A stretch of DNA of 41,981 bases from CAZMYO01 sp964570525 (GCA_964570525.1 CAZMYO010000054.1:1-41981), one strand, 5' to 3'; positions 15,451 to 23,562 are shown, counted from the first letter of the stretch. The notes: generated from the sequence alone by a model not told the origin. Program-made: numbers and translations.

Positions 15451-17302
15451 AACCCATCCCTTTCGCTTTCCGCCGGGCTTCGTTCTCATCGAGAATCATC
15501 TTGCGAATACGAATATTTTGCGGCGTTACTTCCACCAGCTCGTCCGGTCCGATATACTCAAGCGCGTCTTCCAAATCCATGATTCTTGGGCTGTTGAAGT
15601 GTTCGGCGCTGCCGTCGCCTTTAGAACGCATGTTAGAAAGCTGTTTGGTTTTACAAACATTCACCCGCATATCTTCCGAGCGGGCGTTTTGGCCCACCAC
15701 TTGTCCTTCGTACACTTCTACCGCCGGGCCAAGAAATAACACCCCCCGGTCCTGCACATTCAAAAGACCATAAAGATTTGTGATACCAGTTTCGTGGGCA
15801 ACGAGCGAACCTTGGTCGCGGCTATGCCAATCGCCCGGGTCGGTATCATATTGATAAAAGCAAGTGTTGATAATACCAAGACCTTTGGTGTCGGTTAAAA
15901 ATTCGGTGCGATAACCAAACAACCCGCGGGTTGGGATAATAAATTCTAAAAACGTCACGCCATTTTCAACGTACATATTTTGCATAAGGCCGTGGCGGCC
16001 GCCCATTTTTTGAATGACGACGCCGGAATATTGTTCTGGCACTTCCACAAACACTTGCTCGTAGGGAGTAAGTTTTTTTCCGTCCTCTTCTTTATTGATA
16101 ACCTGCGGCTGGGAAACCTGAAGTTCAAACCCCTCGCGGCGCATGCGTTCGATGAGAATGGCGAGATGAAGTTCGCCGCGACCCGACACGATCCAACCTG
16201 TCCCGCCCGAAGCGGCGGGGTCGGCTCCGTCCACGTCAACTACTCGGAGCGCCACGTCAGTTTCGAGTTCTTTAAAGAGACGCTCGCGAATTTGGCGTGA
16301 AGTGCTAAACTTGCCTTCGCGTCCGGCAAAAGGAGAATCATTAACGCTGAAAGTCATTTTTACCGTTGGCTCTTCAATAGAAATTGTCGGGAGCGCCACC
16401 GGATTATTCACATCGGCCAGTGTTTCACCGATGTTAATGTCTTCAATACCGGCAACGGTAACAATGTCGCCCGCCACCGCCTCTTTAGCTTCAATTTTTT
16501 CCAAACCAAAAAAAGTCGTTATAGAAGTTAAGCGACATTTTTTCATCTGCCCGGCGCGGTTGATATGCATCACCTCCTGCCCCGCCTTTAGAACACCATT
16601 GTAAATTCGGCCAGTGGCTAGTCGCCCCTTAAAATTATCGGGGGCAATAGATACGGTGAGCATCTGGAGCGGCGCCGCGGGGTCCCCGGTTGGCGCCGGA
16701 ACAAATTTAAGGATAGCATCAAAGAGCGGCGTGATATCCGTCATTTTATTTAAGTCTGGCTCAAGCCCGGCTTTGCCGGCTTTAGCCGAGGCGTAGATAA
16801 CGGGAAAATCTGCCACTTCGTCGCTCGCGCCGAGTTCAATAAATAGTTCGAAAGTTTTATCCAGGGCAAATTGCGGCCGAGCGTCCGGTTTATCGATTTT
16901 ATTTATAACCACAATAATTCGGTGGCCCATGGCTAAGGCTTTTTTTAGTACGAACCTGGTTTGCGGCATTGGACCTTCTTTGGCATCAACCAGGAGCAAA
17001 CAGCCATCGGCCATTTTTAAAACCCGTTCCACTTCCCCGCCAAAATCAGCGTGTCCGGGAGTATCAATAATATTAATTTTGGTCACGCCCGCCGGTGAGG
17101 CCGGGTCGCCAAGCTGGACCGACGCGTTTTTCGAAAAAATGGTGATGCCGCGTTCGCGCTCTAAGTCGTTGCTATCCATAATCGCCTCTTGCGCATCCTG
17201 CATTTTTGATAACTTTGTCTGACTTTGACGCAATAAAGCATCCACGAGCGTGGTTTTGCCGTGGTCAACGTGGGCGATAATGGCGATGTTGCGGATATTC
17301 AT
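15449..17302 (-). CDS. typA: Ribosome-associated GTPase TypA/BipA
   Basis: A translational GTPase of the EF-G family that acts on the ribosome and is linked to 50S assembly and growth in the cold. At 617 aa it is near family length. Motifs: P-loop AHVDHGKTT at the N-terminus, switch II DTPGHADFGGEVERVL, NKID, then EF-G-like domains with VSGRGELHL and the C-terminal TypA-specific domain. The start MNIRNIAIIAHVD (17302) is the family start. Two small GC-rich palindromic stretches add residues absent from usual TypA: PASPAGV near 64-71 and about DPAASGGTG near 361-370. No Shine-Dalgarno site; an AU-rich hairpin sits 2 nt before the ATG. Confidence 0.94.
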   Translation of the reverse strand: MNIRNIAIIAHVDHGKTTLVDALLRQSQTKLSKMQDAQEAIMDSNDLERERGITIFSKNASVQLGDPASPAGVTKINIIDTPGHADFGGEVERVLKMADGCLLLVDAKEGPMPQTRFVLKKALAMGHRIIVVINKIDKPDARPQFALDKTFELFIELGASDEVADFPVIYASAKAGKAGLEPDLNKMTDITPLFDAILKFVPAPTGDPAAPLQMLTVSIAPDNFKGRLATGRIYNGVLKAGQEVMHINRAGQMKKCRLTSITTFFGLEKIEAKEAVAGDIVTVAGIEDINIGETLADVNNPVALPTISIEEPTVKMTFSVNDSPFAGREGKFSTSRQIRERLFKELETDVALRVVDVDGADPAASGGTGWIVSGRGELHLAILIERMRREGFELQVSQPQVINKEEDGKKLTPYEQVFVEVPEQYSGVVIQKMGGRHGLMQNMYVENGVTFLEFIIPTRGLFGYRTEFLTDTKGLGIINTCFYQYDTDPGDWHSRDQGSLVAHETGITNLYGLLNVQDRGVLFLGPAVEVYEGQVVGQNARSEDMRVNVCKTKQLSNMRSKGDGSAEHFNSPRIMDLEDALEYIGPDELVEVTPQNIRIRKMILDENEARRKAKGMG

Positions 17303-17304
17303 AT

Positions 17305-17330
17305 GAATTTTTACTTCGCAGGAAAAATTC
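17305..17330 (-). promoter_or_regulatory. Hairpin directly before the typA start codon
   Basis: In the mRNA, GAAUUUUU and AAAAAUUC (8 bp) pair around a 10-nt loop and end 2 nt before AUG. A second small hairpin CUGAG/CUCAG lies further upstream in the ~100-nt leader. Confidence 0.55.
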
Positions 17331-17403
17331 ACTTCTGAGTGAGCCTCAGCGAGCGAAGAAGATTCCTTTAATAAGACCTGTTTAAACTGTTACTGAATAG
17401 CGC

Positions 17404-17432
17404 AGTTTACCATAAAATTTATGTTTTGTCAA
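17404..17432 (-). promoter_or_regulatory. typA promoter
   Basis: Minus strand: TTGACA (17432-17427), 17-bp spacer ending TGG, TAAACT (17409-17404). Confidence 0.72.
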
Positions 17433-17452
17433 ATATTTAACCTGGATTTGTC

Positions 17453-17486
17453 ACAAAAGAAAAAGCGGTCGCCTTAGGTGACCGCT
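17453..17486 (-). terminator. Terminator at the stop of the secreted 171-aa gene
   Basis: Minus strand AGCGGTC/GACCGCT hairpin (complement of 17464-17486, extended by GCC/GGT), followed by TTTTTCTTTTGTG. The stop codon is part of the stem base. Confidence 0.75.
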
Positions 17487-18000
17487 ACTTATGGCGGGTT
17501 GGGTGCAGGGAAAAAGAAATTTCCACGCGAATGAGTACTCCCGGAACTAGTTGTTCTTTACCAACGATTTCCAGAAGGGCCGCCGGAGTAAGCACCAGGT
17601 AAACATTTTGGTCGAGCTTGGCCTTAATTACCGGGCCGGCTGCCAGCGTAACTGCCAGAAGTCCATTACTAGTAAAATCTAAAGAGCCAAGCATGGCTCC
17701 ACCAAGAGCGGCGTGTCCACTGCGCTCGGAGAGAAGCATGAGAAAAGTGGAAGGAACAAGTTGGAAGTTACTATTAAATTCGCAACCAATGCCCATGATA
17801 ATTTCGGTGCGCTCGCCGACGGGGAGGGCCATACCCACTCCTAATTCTAACCCGATCTTAAGCTCACTTTCACGAGGGAGTAAGCTCATGAGTGTCGCCG
17901 ACCCCAATTCTAAATGAGAATGCCGCGCTGGAGAGGCTGCGACTGGTGAGGCAACAACCGTTAGAACAAAAAAGAGGGCCCTCAAAAGAATGTTTCTCAT
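17485..18000 (-). CDS. Small exported beta-rich protein, 171 aa
   Basis: No family recognised. A clear Sec signal peptide (MRNILLRALFFVLTVVASPVAASPA) suggests export, with cleavage near residues 22-25. The mature part alternates hydrophobic and polar residues in short strands (ELKIGLELGVGMAL, TEIIMGIGCEF, NVYLVLTPAALLEIV, VLIRVEISFSL), so a small beta-sheet or barrel-like fold is plausible; this is inference. AAGGAG precedes ATG 18000, and a consensus promoter and a terminator frame the gene as a single unit. Confidence 0.72.
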   Translation of the reverse strand: MRNILLRALFFVLTVVASPVAASPARHSHLELGSATLMSLLPRESELKIGLELGVGMALPVGERTEIIMGIGCEFNSNFQLVPSTFLMLLSERSGHAALGGAMLGSLDFTSNGLLAVTLAAGPVIKAKLDQNVYLVLTPAALLEIVGKEQLVPGVLIRVEISFSLHPTRHK

Positions 18001-18045
18001 TCTCTTCTCCTTGTTTTGAGATAGGATAGCCCAAAAACCGACTGC

Positions 18046-18074
18046 ACTTTACCTGAAAAAAGTATTTTTGTCAA
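18046..18074 (-). promoter_or_regulatory. Promoter for the exported 171-aa gene
   Basis: Minus strand: TTGACA (18074-18069), 17-bp spacer, TAAAGT (18051-18046). Confidence 0.68.
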
Positions 18075-18148
18075 TAGGTGCGCTGCGGGACCTGTATGTA
18101 CCTGTGTGTACCTATATGTACCCCCCTGTATGGTACGCCGAATTCACC

Positions 18149-18844
18149 CTAAAAAATTTCAAAATGGATGTGCTTCTGGTCTATGCCTTGAGCAAGTAAT
18201 AGAGCGCGGACTTCTTTAACCATCTCCACATTGCCACAGAGATAATAGTCCGCTGGATTGCTTGTGGCCGGCAGATGTTCGGTGACGCGACCGGCCCGGC
18301 CAGTCCAGGCCGGGGTCGGTTGAGAAAGTGTAATAGTGTAATCAAAATACGCGCTCCCCTGTTTAAGTTCCTCCAAGCGTTCTTGCCAGAATAAATCTTC
18401 CACCGAACGAACTCCAAAACACAGACGCAGGCGAGGAGTGACATCTTTCCGTGTGAGCTCGCTTACAATCATACTCATAATCGGAGCTATTCCCGTCCCG
18501 GTGGCAACAAAAACTTTAGCGGGATCGTGATTTTTTTCGCAAACAAAATTTCCGGCCGGATCGCTTACCATAACAGCGTCCCCAATATTCAATTGTGAAA
18601 AAAATTGGGAGGCCTTTCCGTCAGAAAGAATCTTGGCGCAAATTTCTAAGTAGCCAGCCTCCGGATCTGATGACAACGAGTAACTGCGAAAAACAACGTT
18701 TTCTCCATTAGGGACCTGGAACTGCACAAACTGTCCTGCTAAAAACATAAAACCGGCCGGTCTTTCAAACCTAAGTTCCATAATATCCCGACTAATCAGG
18801 CGCTTGGTAAGTAATTTTATGGAATGGAGTTGCCGCTGTGGCAT
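18149..18844 (-). CDS. Ferredoxin-NAD(P)+ reductase-like flavoprotein
   Basis: A 231-aa single-unit oxidoreductase of the FNR superfamily. The N-terminal FAD barrel carries RSYSLSS (FAD contact), and the C-terminal NAD(P) domain carries VFVATGTGIAPIMSM and YYLCGNVEMV. Such enzymes move electrons between NAD(P)H and a ferredoxin or similar carrier. There is no fused [2Fe-2S] domain, so a separate partner is needed; the ferredoxin gene at 23945 is a candidate. It is divergent from sufB across 110 bp, suggesting a role in supplying electrons to iron-sulfur assembly (inference). Start ATG 18844, no Shine-Dalgarno site. Confidence 0.87.
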   Translation of the reverse strand: MPQRQLHSIKLLTKRLISRDIMELRFERPAGFMFLAGQFVQFQVPNGENVVFRSYSLSSDPEAGYLEICAKILSDGKASQFFSQLNIGDAVMVSDPAGNFVCEKNHDPAKVFVATGTGIAPIMSMIVSELTRKDVTPRLRLCFGVRSVEDLFWQERLEELKQGSAYFDYTITLSQPTPAWTGRAGRVTEHLPATSNPADYYLCGNVEMVKEVRALLLAQGIDQKHIHFEIF

Positions 18845-18856
18845 ATAGTGTTTAGG

Positions 18857-18885
18857 TTGACAAAACGCCGTATTTTCTATAGTAT
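18857..18885 (+). promoter_or_regulatory. Promoter of the suf operon
   Basis: TTGACA (18857-18862), 17-bp spacer, TAGTAT (18880-18885), giving a leader of about 60 nt with the small dyad ACTAT-ACCCGG-ATAGT. The same bases read on the other strand give TATACT, a possible -10 for the divergent flavoprotein gene. Confidence 0.65.
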
Positions 18886-18954
18886 AAAGATTAAATTACG
18901 CTTTCTTTAGCGCAAACTATACCCGGATAGTAACATAGCGAACTATTTTTGACA

Positions 18955-20376
18955 ATGAAACCAGCAATCAAAAACAAACCGGCTTTAAGAGCACTCACCC
19001 GAGGGCGTGAGTTGGATATCGCCGATATGGCCGCTGTTCGCTTTAGAGCCGAACCGGGGGTGAACAAAAAAATTGTTCAAGAGATATCTCGACAGAAGCG
19101 GGAGCCATCGTGGGTGCTTGAAAAGCGCCTTAAAGGGCTGGAGTTCTTTCAGAAAACGCCGCTCCCTGCCTGGGGGCCTGATTTGTCAAAGCTAAATCTT
19201 AACGAGATTGTCTATTTTGTCCGCCCGGAAGCAAACGAAGCCACTGATTGGAAAGATGTCCCCGAGGAAATTAAAAAAACCTTTGACAAGCTCGGCATTC
19301 CGGAAGCGGAAAAAAAGGCTCTGGCCGGTGTCGGGGCGCAGTACGATTCGGACGTGGTTTACCATAACCTCAAAAAGCAATGGGCAAAACAAGGGGTAAT
19401 TTTTGAAAACATGGATGTGGCGGTGCAAAAATATCCGAAACTGGTGAAAAAATATTTCATGACCCAGTGCGTGCCGATTAACGACCATAAATTTGTGATG
19501 CTTCACGCCGCGGTGTGGAGCGGCGGCACCTTCATTTATGTTCCCAAAAACGTCACGATTGATCTGCCGCTCCAGGCCTACTTCCGCATGAACGCCCCCT
19601 CGGGCGGACAATTTGAACACACGCTCATTATCGCCGATGAAGGGTCCAATGTGCATTACATCGAAGGCTGTTCCGCGCCGCGCTATGGAAAAAGCTCTCT
19701 CCACGCCGGCTGTGTGGAAATTTTTGTAGGGAAGGGCGCCCGGGTGCGTTACTCTTCGATTGAGAACTGGTCCAAAGATACCTATAACCTTAATACTAAG
19801 CGAGCGCTGGTGGATGAAGACGGAGTTATTGAGTGGGTGAACGGCAATATGGGTTCCGGCGTTACCATGCTCTACCCTTCCTCAATACTGCGTGGCCGGG
19901 GAGCCCGCTCCGACTCTTTGGGCGTTGCTTTTGCCGGCCCGGGGCAAAACCAAGATACGGGAGCGAAAGCGATTCACGCCGCTCCGAATACGAGTTCCAC
20001 CATTATTTCCAAATCAATTTCGCGCGCTGGCGGGGTCAACACCTTCCGGGGACTTATCAAAATTATGCCGCACGCGACGGATGTGAATGCCTCCATGGTC
20101 TGCGATGCTCTCCTCATCGGGAAAAATTCCATTGCCAACACCATTCCAGAACTCAAGATAAAAAACGATCAAGTGAACGTAGCGCACGAAGCCCGGGTTG
20201 GTAAAATCGGTGAAGAAGAAATTTTCTTTCTGCAATCGCGCGGCTTATCCGAACAAGAAGCGACGCGTCTGGTGGTCTCCGGATTTATTGAACCGATTAT
20301 CAAAGCCCTGCCGCTCGAATACGCGCTGGAATTAAACAAACTTATCGAATTAGAGATGGAGGGCGCTGTCGGATAA
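18955..20376 (+). CDS. sufB: Fe-S cluster assembly scaffold SufB
   Basis: SufB forms the scaffold on which Fe-S clusters are built, in complex with the ATPase SufC. At 473 aa it matches the family in length. Conserved stretches visible: FMTQCVPINDHKF, the beta-helix core with HYIEGCSAPRYGKSSLHAG, TNTKRA-like NLNTKRALV, RAGGVNTFRGLIKI, and the C-terminal VAHEARVGKIGEEEIFFLQS. ATG 18955 is taken as start; a TTG two codons earlier is unlikely. No Shine-Dalgarno site. It is first in sufB-sufS-sufU-sufC and ends 2 bp before sufS. No sufD is found in the window, so SufB may act as a homodimer with SufC. Confidence 0.95.
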   Translation: MKPAIKNKPALRALTRGRELDIADMAAVRFRAEPGVNKKIVQEISRQKREPSWVLEKRLKGLEFFQKTPLPAWGPDLSKLNLNEIVYFVRPEANEATDWKDVPEEIKKTFDKLGIPEAEKKALAGVGAQYDSDVVYHNLKKQWAKQGVIFENMDVAVQKYPKLVKKYFMTQCVPINDHKFVMLHAAVWSGGTFIYVPKNVTIDLPLQAYFRMNAPSGGQFEHTLIIADEGSNVHYIEGCSAPRYGKSSLHAGCVEIFVGKGARVRYSSIENWSKDTYNLNTKRALVDEDGVIEWVNGNMGSGVTMLYPSSILRGRGARSDSLGVAFAGPGQNQDTGAKAIHAAPNTSSTIISKSISRAGGVNTFRGLIKIMPHATDVNASMVCDALLIGKNSIANTIPELKIKNDQVNVAHEARVGKIGEEEIFFLQSRGLSEQEATRLVVSGFIEPIIKALPLEYALELNKLIELEMEGAVG

Positions 20377-20378
20377 AT

Positions 20379-21596
20379 ATGATTAATGTAAAAAAACAAT
20401 TCCCTGTCTTCAAGCACCAGCCTGATTTGTCGTATCTTGATTCCGCCTCTACCACCCAAACTCCAAAGGTCGTGCTTGACGCGATGAATGACTACTACAC
20501 CAAATACCGCGCCAATGTGCACCGCGGAGTGTACACATTAAGTGTTCAAGCGACAGAACAATATGAAAATGCTCGAGAGATCGTGGCCGAGTTTATCAAC
20601 GCCGAGCCAGCCGAAATTATCTTTTCTTCCGGCGCCACCTTTTCACTTAATCAACTTTGCCATTCCCTCTCCCCCCGCCTCTCGCACCGCGATAATGTGG
20701 TTTTGACGCGGATGGAGCACCATGCTAACCTCGTGCCCTGGCAGCAGATGGCGAAGCACTATGGATTTGAGCTGCGATTCATCGAACTGACAAAATCCCC
20801 CCTTGAGGGGGGATTTGTCATCGACCTCGCTTCCGCCCGCAAACTCATCGACGCAAACACCAAAATTGTTAGCTTCAGCCTCGCCTCCAATGTTCTTGGC
20901 ACAGTTACTCCGGCGGAAGAAATTATCAAACTCGCCAAGAGACAGCGCGCCATCACCATCATCGACGCCGCCCAAGCCGCCGGGCACATGCCGATTGACG
21001 TCAAAAAACTTGATTGTGATTTTCTCACTTTCTCCGGCCACAAAATGTATGGCCCCACCGGCAGCGGTGTCTTATACGGTAAAAAAGTGCTGCTTGAAGA
21101 ACACTTGGAACCGTTTCTCTTTGGCGGAGAAATGGTTACGGAAGTAACGTACGGAGATGCTACCTGGAATGAAGTGCCTTGGAAATTTGAAGCCGGCACG
21201 CAGAATATCGCCGGAGCGATCGGCCTCGGCGCGGCCGTAAAATTTATAAAGGAAATTGGATGGGAAACTATTCAAAAACACGAAAACGAATTAACAAATA
21301 AACTAATCAGCGAATTAACCGTCGCGGGCGTAAAAATAATCGGCCCGGCCGCGGCCGGTAACCGCCTGGGCGTGGTCTCATTTGTCATCCCCGGCGTTCA
21401 CCCTCATGATGTGGCTGAAATTTTAAGCCAAGAAAATATCTGCGTCCGTGCCGGCCAGCACTGCGCCATGCCGCTCATGAAACACTTGCGCCTAGAGAGT
21501 GGAACTGTCCGCGCCTCAATCGGGCTATATACCACCGAAGAAGATATTGAAAAATTAATGCGAGGAGTTGAAAAAGCAAAAAAGATATTTCTATGA
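20379..21596 (+). CDS. sufS: Cysteine desulfurase SufS
   Basis: A PLP-dependent enzyme taking sulfur from cysteine as a persulfide for Fe-S assembly. At 405 aa it has the PLP lysine in TFSGHKMYGPTGSG (Lys222) and the persulfide cysteine in RAGQHCAMPL (Cys362). The short loop around that Cys is that of group II desulfurases, which use SufU or SufE. Residues 139-146 (KSPLEGGF) are extra compared with ordinary SufS and are encoded by a perfect palindrome (20793-20816). The stop overlaps the sufU start (ATGA), so the two are coupled. Confidence 0.95.
   Translation: MINVKKQFPVFKHQPDLSYLDSASTTQTPKVVLDAMNDYYTKYRANVHRGVYTLSVQATEQYENAREIVAEFINAEPAEIIFSSGATFSLNQLCHSLSPRLSHRDNVVLTRMEHHANLVPWQQMAKHYGFELRFIELTKSPLEGGFVIDLASARKLIDANTKIVSFSLASNVLGTVTPAEEIIKLAKRQRAITIIDAAQAAGHMPIDVKKLDCDFLTFSGHKMYGPTGSGVLYGKKVLLEEHLEPFLFGGEMVTEVTYGDATWNEVPWKFEAGTQNIAGAIGLGAAVKFIKEIGWETIQKHENELTNKLISELTVAGVKIIGPAAAGNRLGVVSFVIPGVHPHDVAEILSQENICVRAGQHCAMPLMKHLRLESGTVRASIGLYTTEEDIEKLMRGVEKAKKIFL
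20793..20816. repeat. Palindrome inside sufS
   Basis: AAATCCCCCC-TTGA-GGGGGGATTT: 10-bp arms and a 4-base loop, translated in frame as KSPLEGGF. It belongs to the same word family as the sufU-sufC spacer element. Confidence 0.9.
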
Positions 21597-21961
21597 CCAA
21601 CGAAGTTTATAAAGAATTAATTCTTGAACTTAACCGCCACCCACTCAATAAAAAAAAATTGAGCGACTTTGACGTTCGCCACAAAGAAACTAACCCGCTC
21701 TGCGGCGATGAAATCGAACTCTTTATTAAATTCGACGCAAATGATAAAGTAGCTGACGTTGGTTTTCAGGGGGCCGGTTGCGCCATTACCCAGGCATCCG
21801 CGTCTCTGCTTACCGATTATATCAAAGGAAAAAGCCGGGCTGAACTAAAAAATATTACCGCCGAAACTATGACCGAAATGCTCGGTCTCCCCCAGCTCAA
21901 CCCCACACGGCTCCGCTGTCTGCTTCTCGCGCTAAAAGCTCTACAAAAATCCCTCCTGTGA
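21593..21961 (+). CDS. sufU: SufU-type sulfur acceptor/scaffold protein
   Basis: A 122-aa IscU/SufU-fold protein that takes the persulfide sulfur from SufS. The three zinc- or cluster-binding cysteines are in place: NPLCGDE (Cys37), GAGCAITQAS (Cys63) and RLRCLLLAL (Cys109). Its start overlaps the sufS stop by 4 nt. The C-terminus KSLL and the TGA stop are encoded by the first palindrome of the repeat that fills the sufU-sufC spacer, so the natural end may have been altered slightly. Confidence 0.92.
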   Translation: MTNEVYKELILELNRHPLNKKKLSDFDVRHKETNPLCGDEIELFIKFDANDKVADVGFQGAGCAITQASASLLTDYIKGKSRAELKNITAETMTEMLGLPQLNPTRLRCLLLALKALQKSLL

Positions 21962-22062
21962 GGAGGGTTGGGAGGTGTGAGCTGCCGAGAGTACGTTCGC
22001 ATTCCTTTAAACAATTGGCCGCTCAAAATCTCACACCCCCCTACCCCCCTCGAGGGGGGATT
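21947..22062. repeat. Composite palindromic element between sufU and sufC
   Basis: Two small hairpins, CCCTCC-TGTG-AGGAGGG-like at the left and CCCCCCTCGAGGGGGG at the right, and between them outer arms GGGAGGTGTGAG and CTCACACCCCCC that pair with each other around about 50 bp. It is 116 bp long and shaped like a small non-autonomous element. Confidence 0.85.
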
Positions 22063-22074
22063 ACCAACAAAACC

Positions 22075-22938
22075 ATGTCTCTCGAACTCAAGAACCTCCA
22101 CATCACGACCGCCGGCTTGCTGCGCCGTAGCTTCAGCGAGGCGAGCTTGCTGCGCCGTAGCTTCAGCGAGGCGAGCAAAGAAATTGTCAAAGGTTTAAAT
22201 TTAAAAATTAAACCCGGTGAAGTGCACGCCCTCATGGGCCCGAACGGCTCCGGCAAATCAACTTTGGCGAACGCCATCATGGGCCACCCTAAATATCAAA
22301 TCACGGCCGGGCAAATCCTGCTCGATCGCGTTGATATCACTCACGAGTCGCCAGACAAACGCGCCAAACGCGGACTGTTTCTCTCGATGCAGTACCCACC
22401 CGAGATTCCCGGCGTTACTATCACCAACTTTTTACGCTTAGCGTGTGCATCGTTGTCCCCCACTGTCCCGATTCCCGAGAATCGAGGATCCTCGACCGCA
22501 GTCGGGACCAGAGGGGGGGTGGCGGGGGGGAGGGAGAATCCTATCACCTTCCATAAAAAACTTCTGGAAAAAATGGAAGAGCTCCAAATCAATCCGGAGT
22601 TCGCCCGCCGCTCGGTGAATGCCGGTTTTTCGGGTGGAGAGAAAAAACGCGTTGAAATTCTCCAGCTCGCTATGCTGAACCCGCGCTACGCCATTCTTGA
22701 CGAAACCGATTCGGGTCTCGACGTTGACGCCCTTAAAATTGTCGCCGAGGGTATCAATCATTTTAAAACCAAAGATCGGGGAATTTTGCTCATCACTCAC
22801 TATAATCGAATTCTAAAATATGTGGTACCAGACATTGTGCATGTGATGGTAAACGGAAAAATTGTAAAAAGCGGAGGAAAAGAGTTAGCGGAGGAAATTG
22901 AAAGGGATGGGTATGTGTCATTGCGAGGAGAAGCGTAG
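22075..22938 (+). CDS. sufC: Fe-S assembly ATPase SufC, with inserted segments
   Basis: The ABC-type ATPase of the SUF scaffold complex. At 287 aa it is longer than the usual ~250. Motifs: Walker A GPNGSGKST (55-63), Q-loop SMQYPPEIPG, signature FSGGEKK (185-191), Walker B YAILDE (205-210), and the His switch in LLITHYNRIL. Two segments are foreign to the family: residues 15-34, two exact copies of LLRRSFSEAS, and about residues 127-156, encoded by a palindrome with a CGAGGATCCTCG core. The C-terminal VSLRGEA and stop come from a TGTCAT-type repeat. All ATPase motifs remain intact, so it is probably functional. The start at MSLELKNLHI (22075) excludes repeat sequence upstream. Confidence 0.93.
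   Translation: MSLELKNLHITTAGLLRRSFSEASLLRRSFSEASKEIVKGLNLKIKPGEVHALMGPNGSGKSTLANAIMGHPKYQITAGQILLDRVDITHESPDKRAKRGLFLSMQYPPEIPGVTITNFLRLACASLSPTVPIPENRGSSTAVGTRGGVAGGRENPITFHKKLLEKMEELQINPEFARRSVNAGFSGGEKKRVEILQLAMLNPRYAILDETDSGLDVDALKIVAEGINHFKTKDRGILLITHYNRILKYVVPDIVHVMVNGKIVKSGGKELAEEIERDGYVSLRGEA
22116..22175. repeat. Exact 30-bp tandem duplication inside sufC
   Basis: Two identical 30-bp units starting CTTGCTGCGCCGTAGCTTC, 10 codons each, in a loop between the first beta strands of SufC. Confidence 0.92.
22454..22535. repeat. GC-rich palindromic insert inside sufC
   Basis: GTCCCGA (22465-22471) pairs with TCGGGAC (22502-22508); inside lies the perfect palindrome CGAGGATCCTCG (22483-22494); outside, runs of C and G flank it. 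It is translated in frame and falls in the helical region where other SufC proteins have fewer residues. Confidence 0.75.
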
Positions 22939-23041
22939 CGACGACGTGACAATCCCCTCTCAATCAGAACCAATTCATTTAACCAACTGAGCACTCCGGC
23001 CAGGGGATCCCCACGACCCTTCGGAGGGTCTCGGGATGACA
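22916..23041. repeat. TGTCAT-type element at the sufC stop (copy E1)
   Basis: Begins TGTCATTGCGAGG and ends TCGGGATGACA, so the ends are inverted copies of TGTCATnnCGAG. It supplies the sufC C-terminus and stop and fills the spacer before the Nudix gene. Confidence 0.8.
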
Positions 23042-23054
23042 ATAATTTAACTTT

Positions 23055-23522
23055 ATGCCCCATATCCACGATAAAGTAGATTTCACCGTTGAGGTCTTCA
23101 TTGTTCACAAAAACAAAGTGCTTCTGCGTTTACATGATAAATACAAAATTTGGCTGAGTGTCGGCGGCCATATCGAGCTCCACGAAGACCCCAATGAAGC
23201 GGCGCTGCGCGAAGTAAAAGAAGAGGTTGGTTTGGATGTAGTCCTAGCCGACGATATGCGCTCGCTTCCGCCTCTTATCAAAAACGGCCGCGGGCTTATC
23301 CCGCCCAAATCTATCAGTCGTCATAATACCTCGCCCACGCACGAGCATGTGGTTATGATCTACTTTGCCACTTCTCCAACCGACCAAGTTGTCGAACCGG
23401 AGACGGAGCGTAGCGGCGGCCTGAAGTGGGTAACCAAGGAGGAGCTTGATACTGTGGAAAATTTATTGCCGGAAATAAAATTTTACGCCGCGCGCGCTCT
23501 CACAGAGCTTGGTTCACTTTAA
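23055..23522 (+). CDS. Nudix hydrolase
   Basis: A 155-aa Nudix protein that should cleave a nucleoside-diphosphate-linked substrate. The full box is present: GGHIELHEDPNEAALREVKEEVGL fits G-x5-E-x7-REVKEEVGL. The substrate cannot be read from the sequence. Residues about 75-95 (PLIKNGRGLIPPKSISRHN) form a longer loop before the strand HEHVVMIYFATS. Start ATG 23055 lies 13 bp after a TGTCAT-type element and has no Shine-Dalgarno site. Its place between sufC and the MIP18-like gene suggests operon membership rather than a direct Fe-S role. Confidence 0.9.
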   Translation: MPHIHDKVDFTVEVFIVHKNKVLLRLHDKYKIWLSVGGHIELHEDPNEAALREVKEEVGLDVVLADDMRSLPPLIKNGRGLIPPKSISRHNTSPTHEHVVMIYFATSPTDQVVEPETERSGGLKWVTKEELDTVENLLPEIKFYAARALTELGSL

Positions 23523-23530
23523 AAAAATCT

Positions 23531-23536
23531 GTATAA
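23531..23536 (+). promoter_or_regulatory. Possible -10 box before the MIP18-like gene
   Basis: Perfect TATAAT with only a weak -35 candidate (TTGGTT, 16 bp upstream). Transcription from here would give a leader of about 20 nt. Confidence 0.35.
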
Positions 23537-23562
23537 TCCTTACTTACTAATCCGCGTAATCT

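Noticed and set aside
21958..22074. Longer N-terminus for SufC
   Set aside because: The 39 extra codons are the sufU-sufC palindromic element; SufC proteins begin at the MSLELKNLHI-like strand.
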